Below are positions 1 to 8,381 of a DNA stretch of 64,000 nucleotides, piece by piece. Both the position numbers and the translations under genes were made by a program. This stretch comes from Phenylobacterium sp. (GTDB lineage: Bacteria; Pseudomonadota; Alphaproteobacteria; Caulobacterales; Caulobacteraceae). Each line of letters opens with the position of its first letter. The first letter of the stretch is position 1. The stretch spans positions 1 through 64,000 of the forward strand of contig JADCAS010000007.1 in assembly GCA_020401865.1 (NCBI GenBank). Reading direction: 5' to 3'. The notes under the pieces were generated by a model. That model searched no databases. It saw only the letters and a list, made by a program, of their open reading frames with translations, and was not told where the DNA came from.

Positions 1-142
1 GCGTCCTCAGGCTCTCTTGACTATTTTGTATTGCTCGACGGATTGCCGCTGTCGTGCTGGCGCTCCCGTGAAGAACTTGGCCCATAATGCATCCTTCCAT
101 TCCTGCATGGATAATGCACCATCAAACTCCGGGACCAAACAC

Positions 143-481
143 CTAGAGGCCGAGTTCAGCCCGCGCCTTGCGCGTCAACCGGGCGGCGACCAGGGCGTGC
201 GCCGAGGCCAGCCAGCCGCGCACTTCGTCCTCGTCCAGGGCCTCCAGCCGGTCGAAGGCCACCCACTTCGCCCGGGCGAGGTAGGGCGCAGGCCGGGCCT
301 GGCCCGTTTCCACCAGCACGGCGTAGGCGACATCGCTGACCTTGATGGACAGGGCGCCCTCGAGGGTTCTCAGGGCGAACACCCGACCGCCCACCTTGTA
401 GACGTCGGCGCCGCCCCACTGGACGACCTTCTCCGTCGCGGGCAGGGCGAGGGCGGCAGCCTCGAAGGCCTCCGGGCTCAC
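143..481 (-). CDS. MmcQ/YjbR-family protein
   Basis: A small protein of about 112 residues resembling the MmcQ/YjbR (DUF419) fold: an N-terminal helix, then a Y-K-V-G-G-R-V-F-A strand, a W-V-A-F-D segment and a C-terminal helix ending in R-L-T-R-K-A-R. The family has a double-wing, CyaY-like fold; its cellular role is poorly known, with DNA binding proposed. I chose the GTG at 481 because it overlaps the msrA stop as GTGA, which implies translational coupling to msrA. The frame is open further upstream, but only inside msrA. Confidence 0.8.
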   Translation of the reverse strand: MSPEAFEAAALALPATEKVVQWGGADVYKVGGRVFALRTLEGALSIKVSDVAYAVLVETGQARPAPYLARAKWVAFDRLEALDEDEVRGWLASAHALVAARLTRKARAELGL

Positions 482-1131
482 GCCTTCACGCCCACCCCGA
501 TGGGGCAGGCCACACCCGTTCCGCCGACGCCGCAATAGCCGTCGGGTACCTTGGCCAGGTACTGCTGATGGTAGGGCTCGGCGTAGTAGAAGGCCGGGGC
601 CGGAGCGATCTCGGTGGTGATGGCGCCGAAGCCCCGCGCCGTCAGGGCGCCCTGGTAGGCGGCCAGGGAGGCCCGGGCCGCCGCCTCCTGGTCCGTGTCG
701 AAGGCGTAGATCCCCGACCGGTACTGGGTGCCGATGTCATTGCCCTGGCGCATGCCCTGGGTGGGGTCGTGTCCTTCCCAGAAGACCTTCAGCAGACCCT
801 CGTAGGAGATGACCTTCGGGTCGAAGTGCACGAGCACGGCCTCGGTGTGGCCGGTGCGCCCGCTGCAGACCTCCTCGTAGGTCGGGTTCGGGGTGAAGCC
901 GTTGACATAGCCCACAGCCGTGGCGACCACGCCCGGCGTCTGCCAGAACTTGCGCTCCACGCCCCAGAAGCAGCCCATGGCGAACAGGGCGACCTGCAGG
1001 CCAGGGGCGAAGGGCCCCTTCAGCGGCTGGCCGGTGACGAAGTTCACCGCCGCCGTCGGAATGGCGTCGGGCCGGCCGGGCAGGGCGGTTGCAGCGGTGG
1101 GCATGTCGGGCGACTTGCGGAAGAAGACCAT
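478..1131 (-). CDS. msrA: Peptide-methionine (S)-S-oxide reductase MsrA
   Basis: Reduces methionine-S-sulfoxide in oxidised proteins in the cytoplasm, with thioredoxin as reductant. The catalytic G-C-F-W-G motif is at about residues 55-59, followed by the family's V-G-Y-x-N-G and T-G-H-T-E-A segments and a C-terminal Y-H-Q-Q-Y-L stretch. The active-site residue is cysteine, not selenocysteine. The ATG at 1131 has AGGAG about 9 nt upstream; the longer open frame runs back toward the tRNA gene and is not credible. The roughly 217-residue length fits MsrA. It overlaps the yjbR-like gene downstream by 4 nt. Confidence 0.95.
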   Translation of the reverse strand: MVFFRKSPDMPTAATALPGRPDAIPTAAVNFVTGQPLKGPFAPGLQVALFAMGCFWGVERKFWQTPGVVATAVGYVNGFTPNPTYEEVCSGRTGHTEAVLVHFDPKVISYEGLLKVFWEGHDPTQGMRQGNDIGTQYRSGIYAFDTDQEAAARASLAAYQGALTARGFGAITTEIAPAPAFYYAEPYHQQYLAKVPDGYCGVGGTGVACPIGVGVKA

Positions 1132-1272
1132 GGCGGGGCTCCTGGGGGGCAGGGGTGCGTCTACCGACCAAGATAGGCCCGCCCGCCGCCGATTGCACCT
1201 GCCGCCTTGCCCGCCGCCCCGCGCCGGTATATCTGCACCCGTCCACGCCGGAGGCCTGCCGCCGGCCCGTGG

Positions 1273-1362
1273 GGTGAGGTGGCCGAGTGGTTGAAGGCGC
1301 ACGCCTGGAACGCGTGTATAGGGGAAACTCTATCGAGGGTTCGAATCCCTCTCTCACCGCCA
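1273..1362 (+). tRNA. tRNA-Ser (anticodon GGA)
   Basis: A full class II tRNA: acceptor GGTGAGG pairs with TCTCACC, the anticodon loop is CTGGAAC with anticodon GGA, there is a long variable arm, and the T arm is GAGGG-TTCGAAT-CCCTC. The CCA end is encoded at 1360-1362. It reads UCC/UCU serine codons. Accessory genes start immediately 3' of it, which is a classic integration site, but I found no second copy of the tRNA 3' end to mark an island boundary. Confidence 0.96.
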
Positions 1363-1511
1363 CCTAGTCTGCAAAAGCCGACAATAATCTATCGCATCGT
1401 AATCAGTTGTGTGGTGTCCGGTTAAAGGGCACCGAGCCGAACGACCGAGACCGTCGTTTCTGTTCTGATCCTCGCTTGACCCCTAAGCCATACTGACTGA
1501 CGTTGAACCCT

Positions 1512-2432
1512 ATGGGTGTGCGGCTAATCATCGCTGTGACGGACGGCGACTGGTTCGAGACATTGCGTCACAAGCCGAACCTGAGTGAAGTCAACTTTTG
1601 GGCGCCATCGGCCGCCAGCTTCAAGGCCCTACGCCCAGGCGAGCTCTTCCTCTTCAAGCTGCACTCACCTCGGAACTTCATCGTCGGCGGTGGCGTCTTC
1701 GCCTATGCGAGCCAGATGCCGGTTTCATTGGCTTGGCAGGCCTTTGGCGAAGCCAACGGAGCCGCCTCTCTCGGCGAAGTGCGGAGCCGGGTTGCGCGAT
1801 ATCGCCGGCAGGACCCGGCGGACCGGGCTGACTTCCAGATCGGCTGCCGCATCCTGACCCAGCCTTTCTTCCTGGATGAGCACGACTGGCTACCACTTCC
1901 CGCCAGCTGGCAGCCAAACATCGTGCAGTTCAAGACCTACGATACGGCTGAGGCCGAAGGCGCTGTTCTTTGGGAAGCTGTATCGTCGCGGCTGGCGGGG
2001 ACCGCCTTGCCGGGAGTATCCGAGGACTCAGAGCGATTTGGCGCACCGCAGTTGATACGTCCGCGCCTTGGGCAAGGCGCCTTCCGGGTGCTGGTCACCG
2101 ACTCATATGAGCGTCGCTGCGCCGTGACCCGGGAGAAGACCCTGCCAGCCCTCGAGGCGGCCCACATTCGGCCTTATGCCGACGGCGGCGACCATGTGGC
2201 CTCCAACGGCCTGTTGCTGCGCCGAGACATCCATAGCCTCTTTGACTCCGGGTACGTGACGGTGACGCCTGACCTTAGGTTCGAGGTCAGCCGCCGTATC
2301 CGCGAGGAGTTCCAGAATGGCCAACACTACTACGAGTTGCACGGCGCGCCGATCCACGCCCCGGAGGACCTGAGCCGGAGGCCAGACCCCGCGGCGCTGC
2401 GCTGGCACAATGACAATCTCTTCCTCGCCTGA
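1512..2432 (+). CDS. HNH endonuclease with N-terminal EVE/PUA-like region
   Basis: About 306 residues. The N-terminal part (roughly 1-130) starts with D-G-D-W-F and contains L-R-P-G-E-L-F-L-F-K followed by F-I-V-G-G-G-V-F, a layout like the EVE/PUA folds that read modified bases. The C-terminal part carries an HNH_2-type nuclease: C-A-V-T-R, then A-A-H-I-R-P-Y and N-G-L-L-L-R-R-D-I-H-S-L-F-D. Proteins of this kind are predicted restriction endonucleases (COG3440-like). It lies just behind tRNA-Ser and 8 nt before a second HNH gene, so the two probably act together. The start is uncertain: TTG at 1503 or ATG at 1512, neither with a strong ribosome site. Confidence 0.8.
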   Translation: MGVRLIIAVTDGDWFETLRHKPNLSEVNFWAPSAASFKALRPGELFLFKLHSPRNFIVGGGVFAYASQMPVSLAWQAFGEANGAASLGEVRSRVARYRRQDPADRADFQIGCRILTQPFFLDEHDWLPLPASWQPNIVQFKTYDTAEAEGAVLWEAVSSRLAGTALPGVSEDSERFGAPQLIRPRLGQGAFRVLVTDSYERRCAVTREKTLPALEAAHIRPYADGGDHVASNGLLLRRDIHSLFDSGYVTVTPDLRFEVSRRIREEFQNGQHYYELHGAPIHAPEDLSRRPDPAALRWHNDNLFLA

Positions 2433-2440
2433 GACAACGA

Positions 2441-3433
2441 ATGCGGTTCTGGTGGGTCAATCATAATCAGACGGCGCGGCAGGAGATCGAGGGCGGCTAC
2501 CTCTGGTCGCCCAAGCGGGAGGCCAGCGGCGCCCGGAGCCGCTTTTATGACAACATGCGTGAGGCGGCGCCGGGCGACCTGGTCTTGTCCTACTCGCAGC
2601 AGGCGGTCCGCTTTGTAGGGCAAGTTACTGACTACGCCTTCACGGCCCTGAAGCCCCCCGAGTTCGGAAGCCTCGGGTCCTATTGGGAGGCCGAGGGCTG
2701 GCTCCTTCCGGTCTCCTGGCTTGCCGTTGAGCGACCAGTCAGCCCCAAGTCCCTGATTTCCGCACTCGGGCCGCTGCTTCCCGAGAAGTACTCTCCCATC
2801 CATCGGGAGACCGGCTATGGCAACCAGAAGGCCTACTTAGCGGAGGTGCCGCCCACCGTCTTTCAGATCGTCGCCCAGGCCGCGGAATTCCCCGAAGTCG
2901 ACTTTAGCCGTCCCGGCGCCAACACTGCGCAGGGCGACCTGATCCGCGAGTTGATCGAGGACGAGGTCGAGGCTCGGCTGAAATCTGAGCCGGCGCTCTC
3001 AGACACCGTCCGCAAGTCCCTCATCGAGGCCCGGCGTGGTCAGGGGTTGTTCCGGGCGAACGTGATGAAGGTCTGCCCCGCCTGTCCCCTGACGGGCGTA
3101 AGCAATCCCGCCCTGCTGATCGCCAGCCACATCAAACCCTGGCGAGTCTGCACAACGGCGGAGGAGCGGCTGGACGGCCTGAACGGCCTGATGCTGACGC
3201 CAGACGCCGACCTGCTCTTCGACCGCGGCTTCATCGGCTTTGGAGAGGCAGGGGAGGTGATGGTGTCCGGTCGTGTGGACCGGGAGGACCTGCGGCGGCT
3301 GGGGCTGGGTCACATCAGCCTGTCGCCTTCCGGCCTGCAGGATGCCGGCGCCCTCTGGCGAGAGCAGAATCTCCAGGCGGCCCAGGCGGGTTATCTGAAG
3401 TATCACCTCGAGAACGTGTTTCTGGGGGGGTGA
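2441..3433 (+). CDS. EVE-HNH type endonuclease (putative modification-dependent restriction)
   Basis: 330 residues. The N-terminus, M-R-F-W-W-V-N-H-N-Q-T followed by L-W-S-P and A-x-P-G-D-L-V-L-S-Y, is typical of EVE-like base-reader domains that sit in front of HNH nucleases. The C-terminal half has C-x-x-C-P-L-T-G, then A-S-H-I-K-P-W, N-G-L-M-L-T-P-D-A-D-L-L-F-D and G-F-I-G-F, the HNH_2 signature. Known EVE-HNH enzymes cut DNA carrying modified cytosine, so phage defence is the likely role. No methylase or specificity subunit accompanies the pair. It begins 8 nt after the preceding nuclease gene, suggesting one transcript. Confidence 0.82.
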   Translation: MRFWWVNHNQTARQEIEGGYLWSPKREASGARSRFYDNMREAAPGDLVLSYSQQAVRFVGQVTDYAFTALKPPEFGSLGSYWEAEGWLLPVSWLAVERPVSPKSLISALGPLLPEKYSPIHRETGYGNQKAYLAEVPPTVFQIVAQAAEFPEVDFSRPGANTAQGDLIRELIEDEVEARLKSEPALSDTVRKSLIEARRGQGLFRANVMKVCPACPLTGVSNPALLIASHIKPWRVCTTAEERLDGLNGLMLTPDADLLFDRGFIGFGEAGEVMVSGRVDREDLRRLGLGHISLSPSGLQDAGALWREQNLQAAQAGYLKYHLENVFLGG

Positions 3434-3731
3434 TCCTCAGGCTTACCCTTGAGGGTGCTGTCTCCAAGTAGACGCTCAGGCAAGCAGACTCATGCGCCGC
3501 CAGACTTGGCGCATTGAAGCTCACCATCTGCAGGTCACGGCCCTCCGTCCCGAATTCAAGGACGTCTTGATCGCTTCATCGTCAGGGACCTGAGCCGCCC
3601 GGCTACGGACTTGCGGCGATCGTCTGTCCCGCCATGAGTTCAGCGTGACCGCCTCGGCCGCCGGAGGCTGAGCTGGACGCCAGCAAATGCCCCCTCCCGC
3701 CGGCGCCCATGGGGCCAGCCCCGGCCGGCCC

Positions 3732-5153
3732 TCACGCCTGCCCCTTCGGACCAAGGTCAACCCCGGTCATCGCTTCGGCTGCAGCGCCGGGGTCGGTCTC
3801 GCTGACGTCGAGGAGATCGAGCTGGCGGCGGATCTCGGCATGGCGCGCGGCGGTCAGCCTGTAGCCGAGGAAGCAGGCGCCGGCGGCCATCACGAAGATG
3901 ATCGGTCCGATAATGTAGGCCAGCTCCAGGCCCCGGATGGCCTCCGGCGTGTTGGTGACCCCGGCGCCTACCTTGTATCCGACCATGGCCAGAACGTTAA
4001 AGGTGAGGAAGATCGCGCCCGCCGTGGCCAACTTCGCCGTGGCGGTAAGTCCGGCATAGATCAGGCCCATCCATTCCCGCCCGCTGTCGAGCCGGAGCTC
4101 GTCGGCGATGTCGGCCGCGATGGCTCGCATCATGACCGTGAAGCCCGCCGCCATGCCGCCGACCACGAACATCAGCACCGAAAAGATCGGGAAGTCGCCC
4201 TTGGGCAGGAAGGGCAGGCACATCAGGCCAACGGAATAGACGGTGGTCGTCACCAGGAAGGCGATGTGCTTGCTGATCTTGTTCGCGAGCCAGGCGGCGA
4301 AGGGCGCGCCGGCGAACCCGGCTACGACATAGATCAGCAGCAGCAGATTGGCGGCCGCCGTGTCGAAGCCCCGGCTATCCTTGAAGTAGAACAGATAAAG
4401 CGCGGCCATCCAGCCCGGGCCGAGGGTGACCAAGAGGTCAGCGGCCAGCAGGCGGATCACGTTTCCACGGGTGAGGAGCTGTGCGTAGTCCTTGAGCGTG
4501 AACTTGGCGGGCCGATCCTGGGTGATGCGTTCGGGCGTGGAGAAGACCACCAGCAGGCATGTGATCGCCGTGCTGGCGATGACGAACCAGATCATCGCCT
4601 GCACGCCCTCGGCGTCGGTAAATCCCTGCTGGCTCATGACGATCGGGATCAGCAGCACGGCCACGGCGCCGATGACCCCCAGACCTGTGATGGCCCCGAA
4701 GATCCGGGAGCGCTCCGTATAGGTGGGGGCAAGTCGTCCGGCCCAGGCGAGGTGCGAGAGCAGGACGCCCGAATAGCCGAGGTACATGACCAGAAGCCAG
4801 AAGCCCAGGTAAAGGGGGCCGTCCTCGGCGCCGGTCATCAAGAGCATGAAGAAGCCCAGCATCAGGACAGGCGCGCCGAGCGCCAGCCAGACACGGTAGC
4901 GGCCGAAGCGGGTCTTGGTCCGGTCCATCGCCAGGCCCATGGCCGTGTCGATGGGAATATCAATGAACCGGACCAGGGCGAACACGGTGCCGACAAGGGC
5001 CAGCGACAGGCCGAGTTCGGCGGCGAAATAGCGCGGCAGGTGAACTGTGGCGGCGATGCCGAGCGCACCTATGGGAACGGCTGCACTGGCGAAGACCAGG
5101 GCCCGCGGCAGGGAGATCTGACCTCCCGAGGGGCCGGACTGGGATTGCGACAC
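3732..5153 (-). CDS. MFS transporter, GPH (sugar:cation symporter) type
   Basis: A polytopic membrane protein of about 473 residues and 12 predicted segments. The D-R-T-K-T-R-F-G-R-Y-R-V-W stretch between segments 2 and 3, after D-I-P-I-D-T-A-M-G-L-A-M, is characteristic of the GPH/MFS_2 group related to MelB. The group moves sugars or glycosides with H+ or Na+; the substrate here cannot be read from the sequence. The GTG at 5153 has GGGGAG upstream; the frame stays open to 5288, but that extra part is arginine-rich and unlike a transporter N-terminus. The gene stands alone, with 298 nt of non-coding DNA beyond its stop. Confidence 0.85.
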   Translation of the reverse strand: MSQSQSGPSGGQISLPRALVFASAAVPIGALGIAATVHLPRYFAAELGLSLALVGTVFALVRFIDIPIDTAMGLAMDRTKTRFGRYRVWLALGAPVLMLGFFMLLMTGAEDGPLYLGFWLLVMYLGYSGVLLSHLAWAGRLAPTYTERSRIFGAITGLGVIGAVAVLLIPIVMSQQGFTDAEGVQAMIWFVIASTAITCLLVVFSTPERITQDRPAKFTLKDYAQLLTRGNVIRLLAADLLVTLGPGWMAALYLFYFKDSRGFDTAAANLLLLIYVVAGFAGAPFAAWLANKISKHIAFLVTTTVYSVGLMCLPFLPKGDFPIFSVLMFVVGGMAAGFTVMMRAIAADIADELRLDSGREWMGLIYAGLTATAKLATAGAIFLTFNVLAMVGYKVGAGVTNTPEAIRGLELAYIIGPIIFVMAAGACFLGYRLTAARHAEIRRQLDLLDVSETDPGAAAEAMTGVDLGPKGQA

Positions 5154-5318
5154 CTGAACTCTACTCCCCTGACAATCACGTCGTCTGACCAGACGCTTCA
5201 GGCAGTGAGTTAGGCGCGAGCCGGGCCGCCTTCGCAAGGGGATTTCTGTGACGGGAGGGCCAGGCCGGCACGCCCGGCTGCTCTGCATTCCGACGCCTGA
5301 GGGCGCCCTTTGCCGGGG

Positions 5319-6809
5319 TCAGCCCAGGACGCTGCCCGCCAGGAGGGCGTTTACCGCCGTGATCGCCGCTATGCCCGCGGCATTCAGAAGGAACCCCTTC
5401 CACAACATGGTCCGCAGCGAGGGCAGCCCCGTGGCGAAGGCGATGGCGTTGGCGGCCGTGGCGATCGGGAGCATGAACCCCAGGCTTGCGGTCAGGGTTA
5501 CGGGAAAGACCAGCAAAAGCGGGTTGATCTCAAGAGCGACGGCGAGAGCGGCGACAATGGGCAGCATGGCCGTCAGCGTCGCGACATTCGACATCATTTC
5601 TGTCGCGATCAGGGTAATCAGCAGGAGAACGACGAGGATCAGCAGGGGATGATATCCCTGCAGCCCCTGCATCGCCAGGCCCAGCCACTGCGACAGGCCG
5701 GTGCTGTCCATGGCCGCCGCGATCGACAGGCCGCCACCGAAGAGAACGACAATGCCCCAGGGAATGCGTTCTGCGCTCGACCAGTCCAGCAGGCGGGGTC
5801 GTTCCGGGTCCCCGGACGGCAAGAGGAACAGCAGGAGCGCGCCGGCGATCGCCACGCCCATGTCGCTCAGTCTTTCCAGGCCGGGAATCTTCACCAGAAC
5901 CAGTTCCCGCAGCAGCCAGGCGGACGCGACCGCGATGAACACCATCAGAACCCGCTTTTCCGCGGGGCTGGCGGGGCCCAGCGCTTCGCGGGCCCGCCGC
6001 AGCACGTCGCGCCCCCTTGCCACATCCTCTGCGGTTGCGCTCACCAGGCCACGGGTGACAATGAGCCATAGGAGGGGCAGGAGAATGGCGACAACCGGGA
6101 CCCCGAGCATCATCCACTGCACGAATGACAGGTCCACCCCGCGCTCATCCAGGAACGCCATGGCGATGACATTGGTCGGAGACCCCACGGGCGTGCCCAT
6201 GCCGCCAATGGACGCCGCATAGGCCACGCCCAGCACGAGCGCGACGCCAAGCCGGGGATCGCGGTGGCCATGGTCGCCCATGGCGCGTGCGACCGCGACC
6301 GCGATCGGCATCAGCATCAGGGCCGTCGCCGTATTGGAAATCCACAGGGACAGCAGCCCCGCCGCCAGGATGAAGCCTGCGACCAGAGCTGCGGGTCGGG
6401 CGCCTACCGCGCCGGCCACCGTCAGGGCGATCCTGGCGTGCAGGCCCCAGCGTTCGATGGCGGCCGCCAGCATGAAGCCTCCGATGAACAGGTAGAGCAC
6501 CGGGTCGGCATAGGGCTTGGCCGCTTCGGCGGCGTTCGTTGCGCCGGTCAGTGGCAGGGCGATGAGCGGGATCAGCGCCGTGGCGGCGATCGGGACCGCC
6601 TCGGTGACCCACCAGACCAGCATCAGGGCCATGATCGAGACCACCCACCAGGCCTTGACCGACAGGCCTTCCGGTGCGCCCGCAAGCTGGAGTCCGATCG
6701 CAATCGCCGGGCCGAGGACGAGTCCCAGCCTGCGCCCGGTCGCGCCCAGCCCCCCGCCTTCGCCTGTTCCTCCGGCGGCATCTGTTTCGCTGGCAGGGAT
6801 GTTGGCCAT
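5319..6809 (-). CDS. DASS/SLC13-family anion:Na+ symporter
   Basis: About 496 residues and at least 11 hydrophobic segments. Two pseudo-repeat motifs mark the divalent anion:sodium symporter family: S-N-T-A-T-A-L-M-L-M-P in the first half and S-N-V-A-T-L-T-A-M-L-P in the second, with G-S-P-T-N-V-I-A in place of the usual G-T-P-P-N. Members import di- or tricarboxylates or sulfate with Na+. The ATG at 6809 has GGAGAAGG just upstream; residues encoded further upstream are soluble and charged. It may share a transcript with the zinc-ribbon gene, though a hairpin lies between them. Confidence 0.88.
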   Translation of the reverse strand: MANIPASETDAAGGTGEGGGLGATGRRLGLVLGPAIAIGLQLAGAPEGLSVKAWWVVSIMALMLVWWVTEAVPIAATALIPLIALPLTGATNAAEAAKPYADPVLYLFIGGFMLAAAIERWGLHARIALTVAGAVGARPAALVAGFILAAGLLSLWISNTATALMLMPIAVAVARAMGDHGHRDPRLGVALVLGVAYAASIGGMGTPVGSPTNVIAMAFLDERGVDLSFVQWMMLGVPVVAILLPLLWLIVTRGLVSATAEDVARGRDVLRRAREALGPASPAEKRVLMVFIAVASAWLLRELVLVKIPGLERLSDMGVAIAGALLLFLLPSGDPERPRLLDWSSAERIPWGIVVLFGGGLSIAAAMDSTGLSQWLGLAMQGLQGYHPLLILVVLLLITLIATEMMSNVATLTAMLPIVAALAVALEINPLLLVFPVTLTASLGFMLPIATAANAIAFATGLPSLRTMLWKGFLLNAAGIAAITAVNALLAGSVLG

Positions 6810-6927
6810 GATCCACCTTCTCCGGACGCTTCCAGTTAGCAGATCATGGAAGGCTGTCAGCCGGAGTTTGGGGTCGCCCGCCTCGCGAAGTCGGGATAGC
6901 TGGCTTACTGACACCGACGGACCGCAT

Positions 6928-6951
6928 GCCGGCTGCGTCCTTGCAGCCGGC
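6928..6951. terminator. Hairpin without T-tract between two minus-strand genes
   Basis: A perfect 9-bp inverted repeat, GCCGGCTGC / GCAGCCGGC, with a 6-nt loop. It lies 74 nt after the zinc-ribbon gene and 118 nt before the DASS transporter gene. No run of T follows on either strand, so intrinsic termination would be weak; a structural role is also possible. Confidence 0.35.
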
Positions 6952-7025
6952 CGGGCGCTTCAGGCGTCGGCGAGAACCTTGTCAACGAGGCTGTCGTCGG
7001 GGTTCTGACCCGCTAGCGACTGGAC

Positions 7026-7364
7026 CTAGTCGAAGATATCGAAGATGGACCCGCGCTTCTTGCGATAACCGCCGTAGCCTTGGCCGTATTCGCCACGCTC
7101 TCCGTATTCGCCCCGCTCTCCGCGCTCGCCATATTCGCCGCGCTCACCGAAACCGCCGGTCCAGGTCTGTGGGCGAGGAGCCTGGGGGGGAGGCGCGGCG
7201 CCGGCCGGCGGGCCGGAGTGCTGGGCGCCTGCCGCCATCAGGTTTTCGAGTTCTCCCCGGTCCAGCCACACGCCGCGGCAGGTGGGGCACATGTCGAACT
7301 GGACCCCGGCGCGCTCCACGGACTGCATGGAGCTGTTGTCATTGGGGCAAAGAAGAAGAGGCAT
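7026..7364 (-). CDS. TFIIB-type zinc-ribbon protein with repetitive Gly-Glu-Arg tail
   Basis: 112 residues. The N-terminus is a zf-TFIIB ribbon: C-P-N-D at residue 6, then C-P-T-C-R-G-V-W-L-D-R-G-E-L, giving a C-x2-D and C-x2-C arrangement. A proline/alanine linker follows, then an acidic-basic low-complexity stretch of G-E-R-G-E-Y repeats and a basic K-K-R-G end. Bacterial members are widespread, cytoplasmic and of unknown function. Beyond the TAG stop the same frame stays open for about 20 codons and reads like protein sequence, so the stop may be recent. Confidence 0.8.
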   Translation of the reverse strand: MPLLLCPNDNSSMQSVERAGVQFDMCPTCRGVWLDRGELENLMAAGAQHSGPPAGAAPPPQAPRPQTWTGGFGERGEYGERGERGEYGERGEYGQGYGGYRKKRGSIFDIFD

Positions 7365-7721
7365 GAGCGGGTCCCGTCAAAAGAAGAGAGGCGCAACGCC
7401 GCCACGGGCGATCCGGCCTCACGCTTGAAAACTGTTGCGTCCGACATCAGCGCGACAGCCTTTGGGACCGCCGCAGCCAGAGGGCCCGGTTCGCATCCCG
7501 CACATGGGGCCCGGGTCGGCGGAACGCAAGGACATGGCCCGTCCCCGACCTTGCTGGACCACGAGGGGCTTTGGGAGGCTCAGTAACCCGCGCCAGAGCC
7601 TTTCCCGGCGAAGTGTGGGCCCGATCGCCGCCAGGAAACACGTCAAGGCAAAGAGCCGGAGCATTCCCTGATCCATGCTGAACGGAGAATACTCTAGACT
7701 GACGCCGCATCGGAGGCCCCG

Positions 7722-8381
7722 TTGATAGAAATCGCTGACTTGCTCGATCACGAGGCGGTGCTTGCGTGCCGGGAAGTGCTGGCGCGCGCGCCGTTCAGGG
7801 ACGGGGTGCTGACCGCGGGCGCCGCCGCATCGGCGGTCAAACGAAACCAGCAGGCAAGGGGTGACGATCCCGAGATCCTGGCGTTGGGCAGACGGGTCCG
7901 GCTCGCCCTCGAACGCCACGACGTCGTCCGCCGCCTGGTCCGCCCTGTTCGGTGGTCCAGCCTGATGTTCTCGCGCTATGTGGAGGGGCAGGAATACGGC
8001 CTGCATGTCGACAACGCCATCATGTCCGACAGTGACGGTTGGCCGTTCAGGACGGATGTCAGCTTCACCCTCTTCCTGTCCGACCCCGCGACCTACGCGG
8101 GCGGCGCGCTTCTGTTTTCTGACCCGGCCGGTGAGCGTGAGTACCGTCCAGAGGCGGGCAGCATCGTCTTCTACCCCACCGGCTACCTACACAGGGTGAT
8201 GCCCGTCACCGCTGGCGAGCGCCTGGCGTGCGTGGGTTGGGTTCAGAGCTTGATTCGGCGGCCCGACCAGCGGGAGATACTGTTCGACCTCGAGCGTCTG
8301 CGCGATACCGCGACAGCCGACACGGCCCTGACCCTGGACAAGACGATCGGGAATCTGCTGCGCATGTGGGGCGAGGTTTGA
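7722..8381 (+). CDS. PKHD-type Fe(II)/2-oxoglutarate dioxygenase
   Basis: 219 residues, close to the PiuC/YbiX family (about 225). The iron ligands H-x-D are visible in Y-G-L-H-V-D-N-A, the distal histidine in G-Y-L-H-R-V, and the 2-oxoglutarate-binding arginine probably lies in the following stretch. The family hydroxylates unknown substrates and is often linked to siderophore receptors; here a TonB receptor lies about 0.9 kb downstream. It starts with TTG at 7722, preceded by GGAGG at 7712-7716, which decides the start. It may use 2-oxoglutarate and ascorbate, as known relatives do. Confidence 0.9.
   Translation: MIEIADLLDHEAVLACREVLARAPFRDGVLTAGAAASAVKRNQQARGDDPEILALGRRVRLALERHDVVRRLVRPVRWSSLMFSRYVEGQEYGLHVDNAIMSDSDGWPFRTDVSFTLFLSDPATYAGGALLFSDPAGEREYRPEAGSIVFYPTGYLHRVMPVTAGERLACVGWVQSLIRRPDQREILFDLERLRDTATADTALTLDKTIGNLLRMWGEV

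Noticed and set aside
3687..5213. Long plus-strand open frame (508 codons)
   Set aside because: It is the exact mirror of the MFS transporter gene; the product is Gln/His/Asp/Gly-rich low-complexity sequence without any family motif.
7080..7150. Short tandem repeats suggesting a CRISPR-like or regulatory array
   Set aside because: They are 6-9-bp coding repeats for the Gly-Glu-Arg-Tyr tail of the zinc-ribbon protein, with no spacers.
7419..7676. Short minus-strand frame with a signal-peptide-like start (M-D-Q-G-M-L-R-L-F)
   Set aside because: 85 codons with an unconvincing basic tail, opposite the dioxygenase promoter, and no homology that I recognise.
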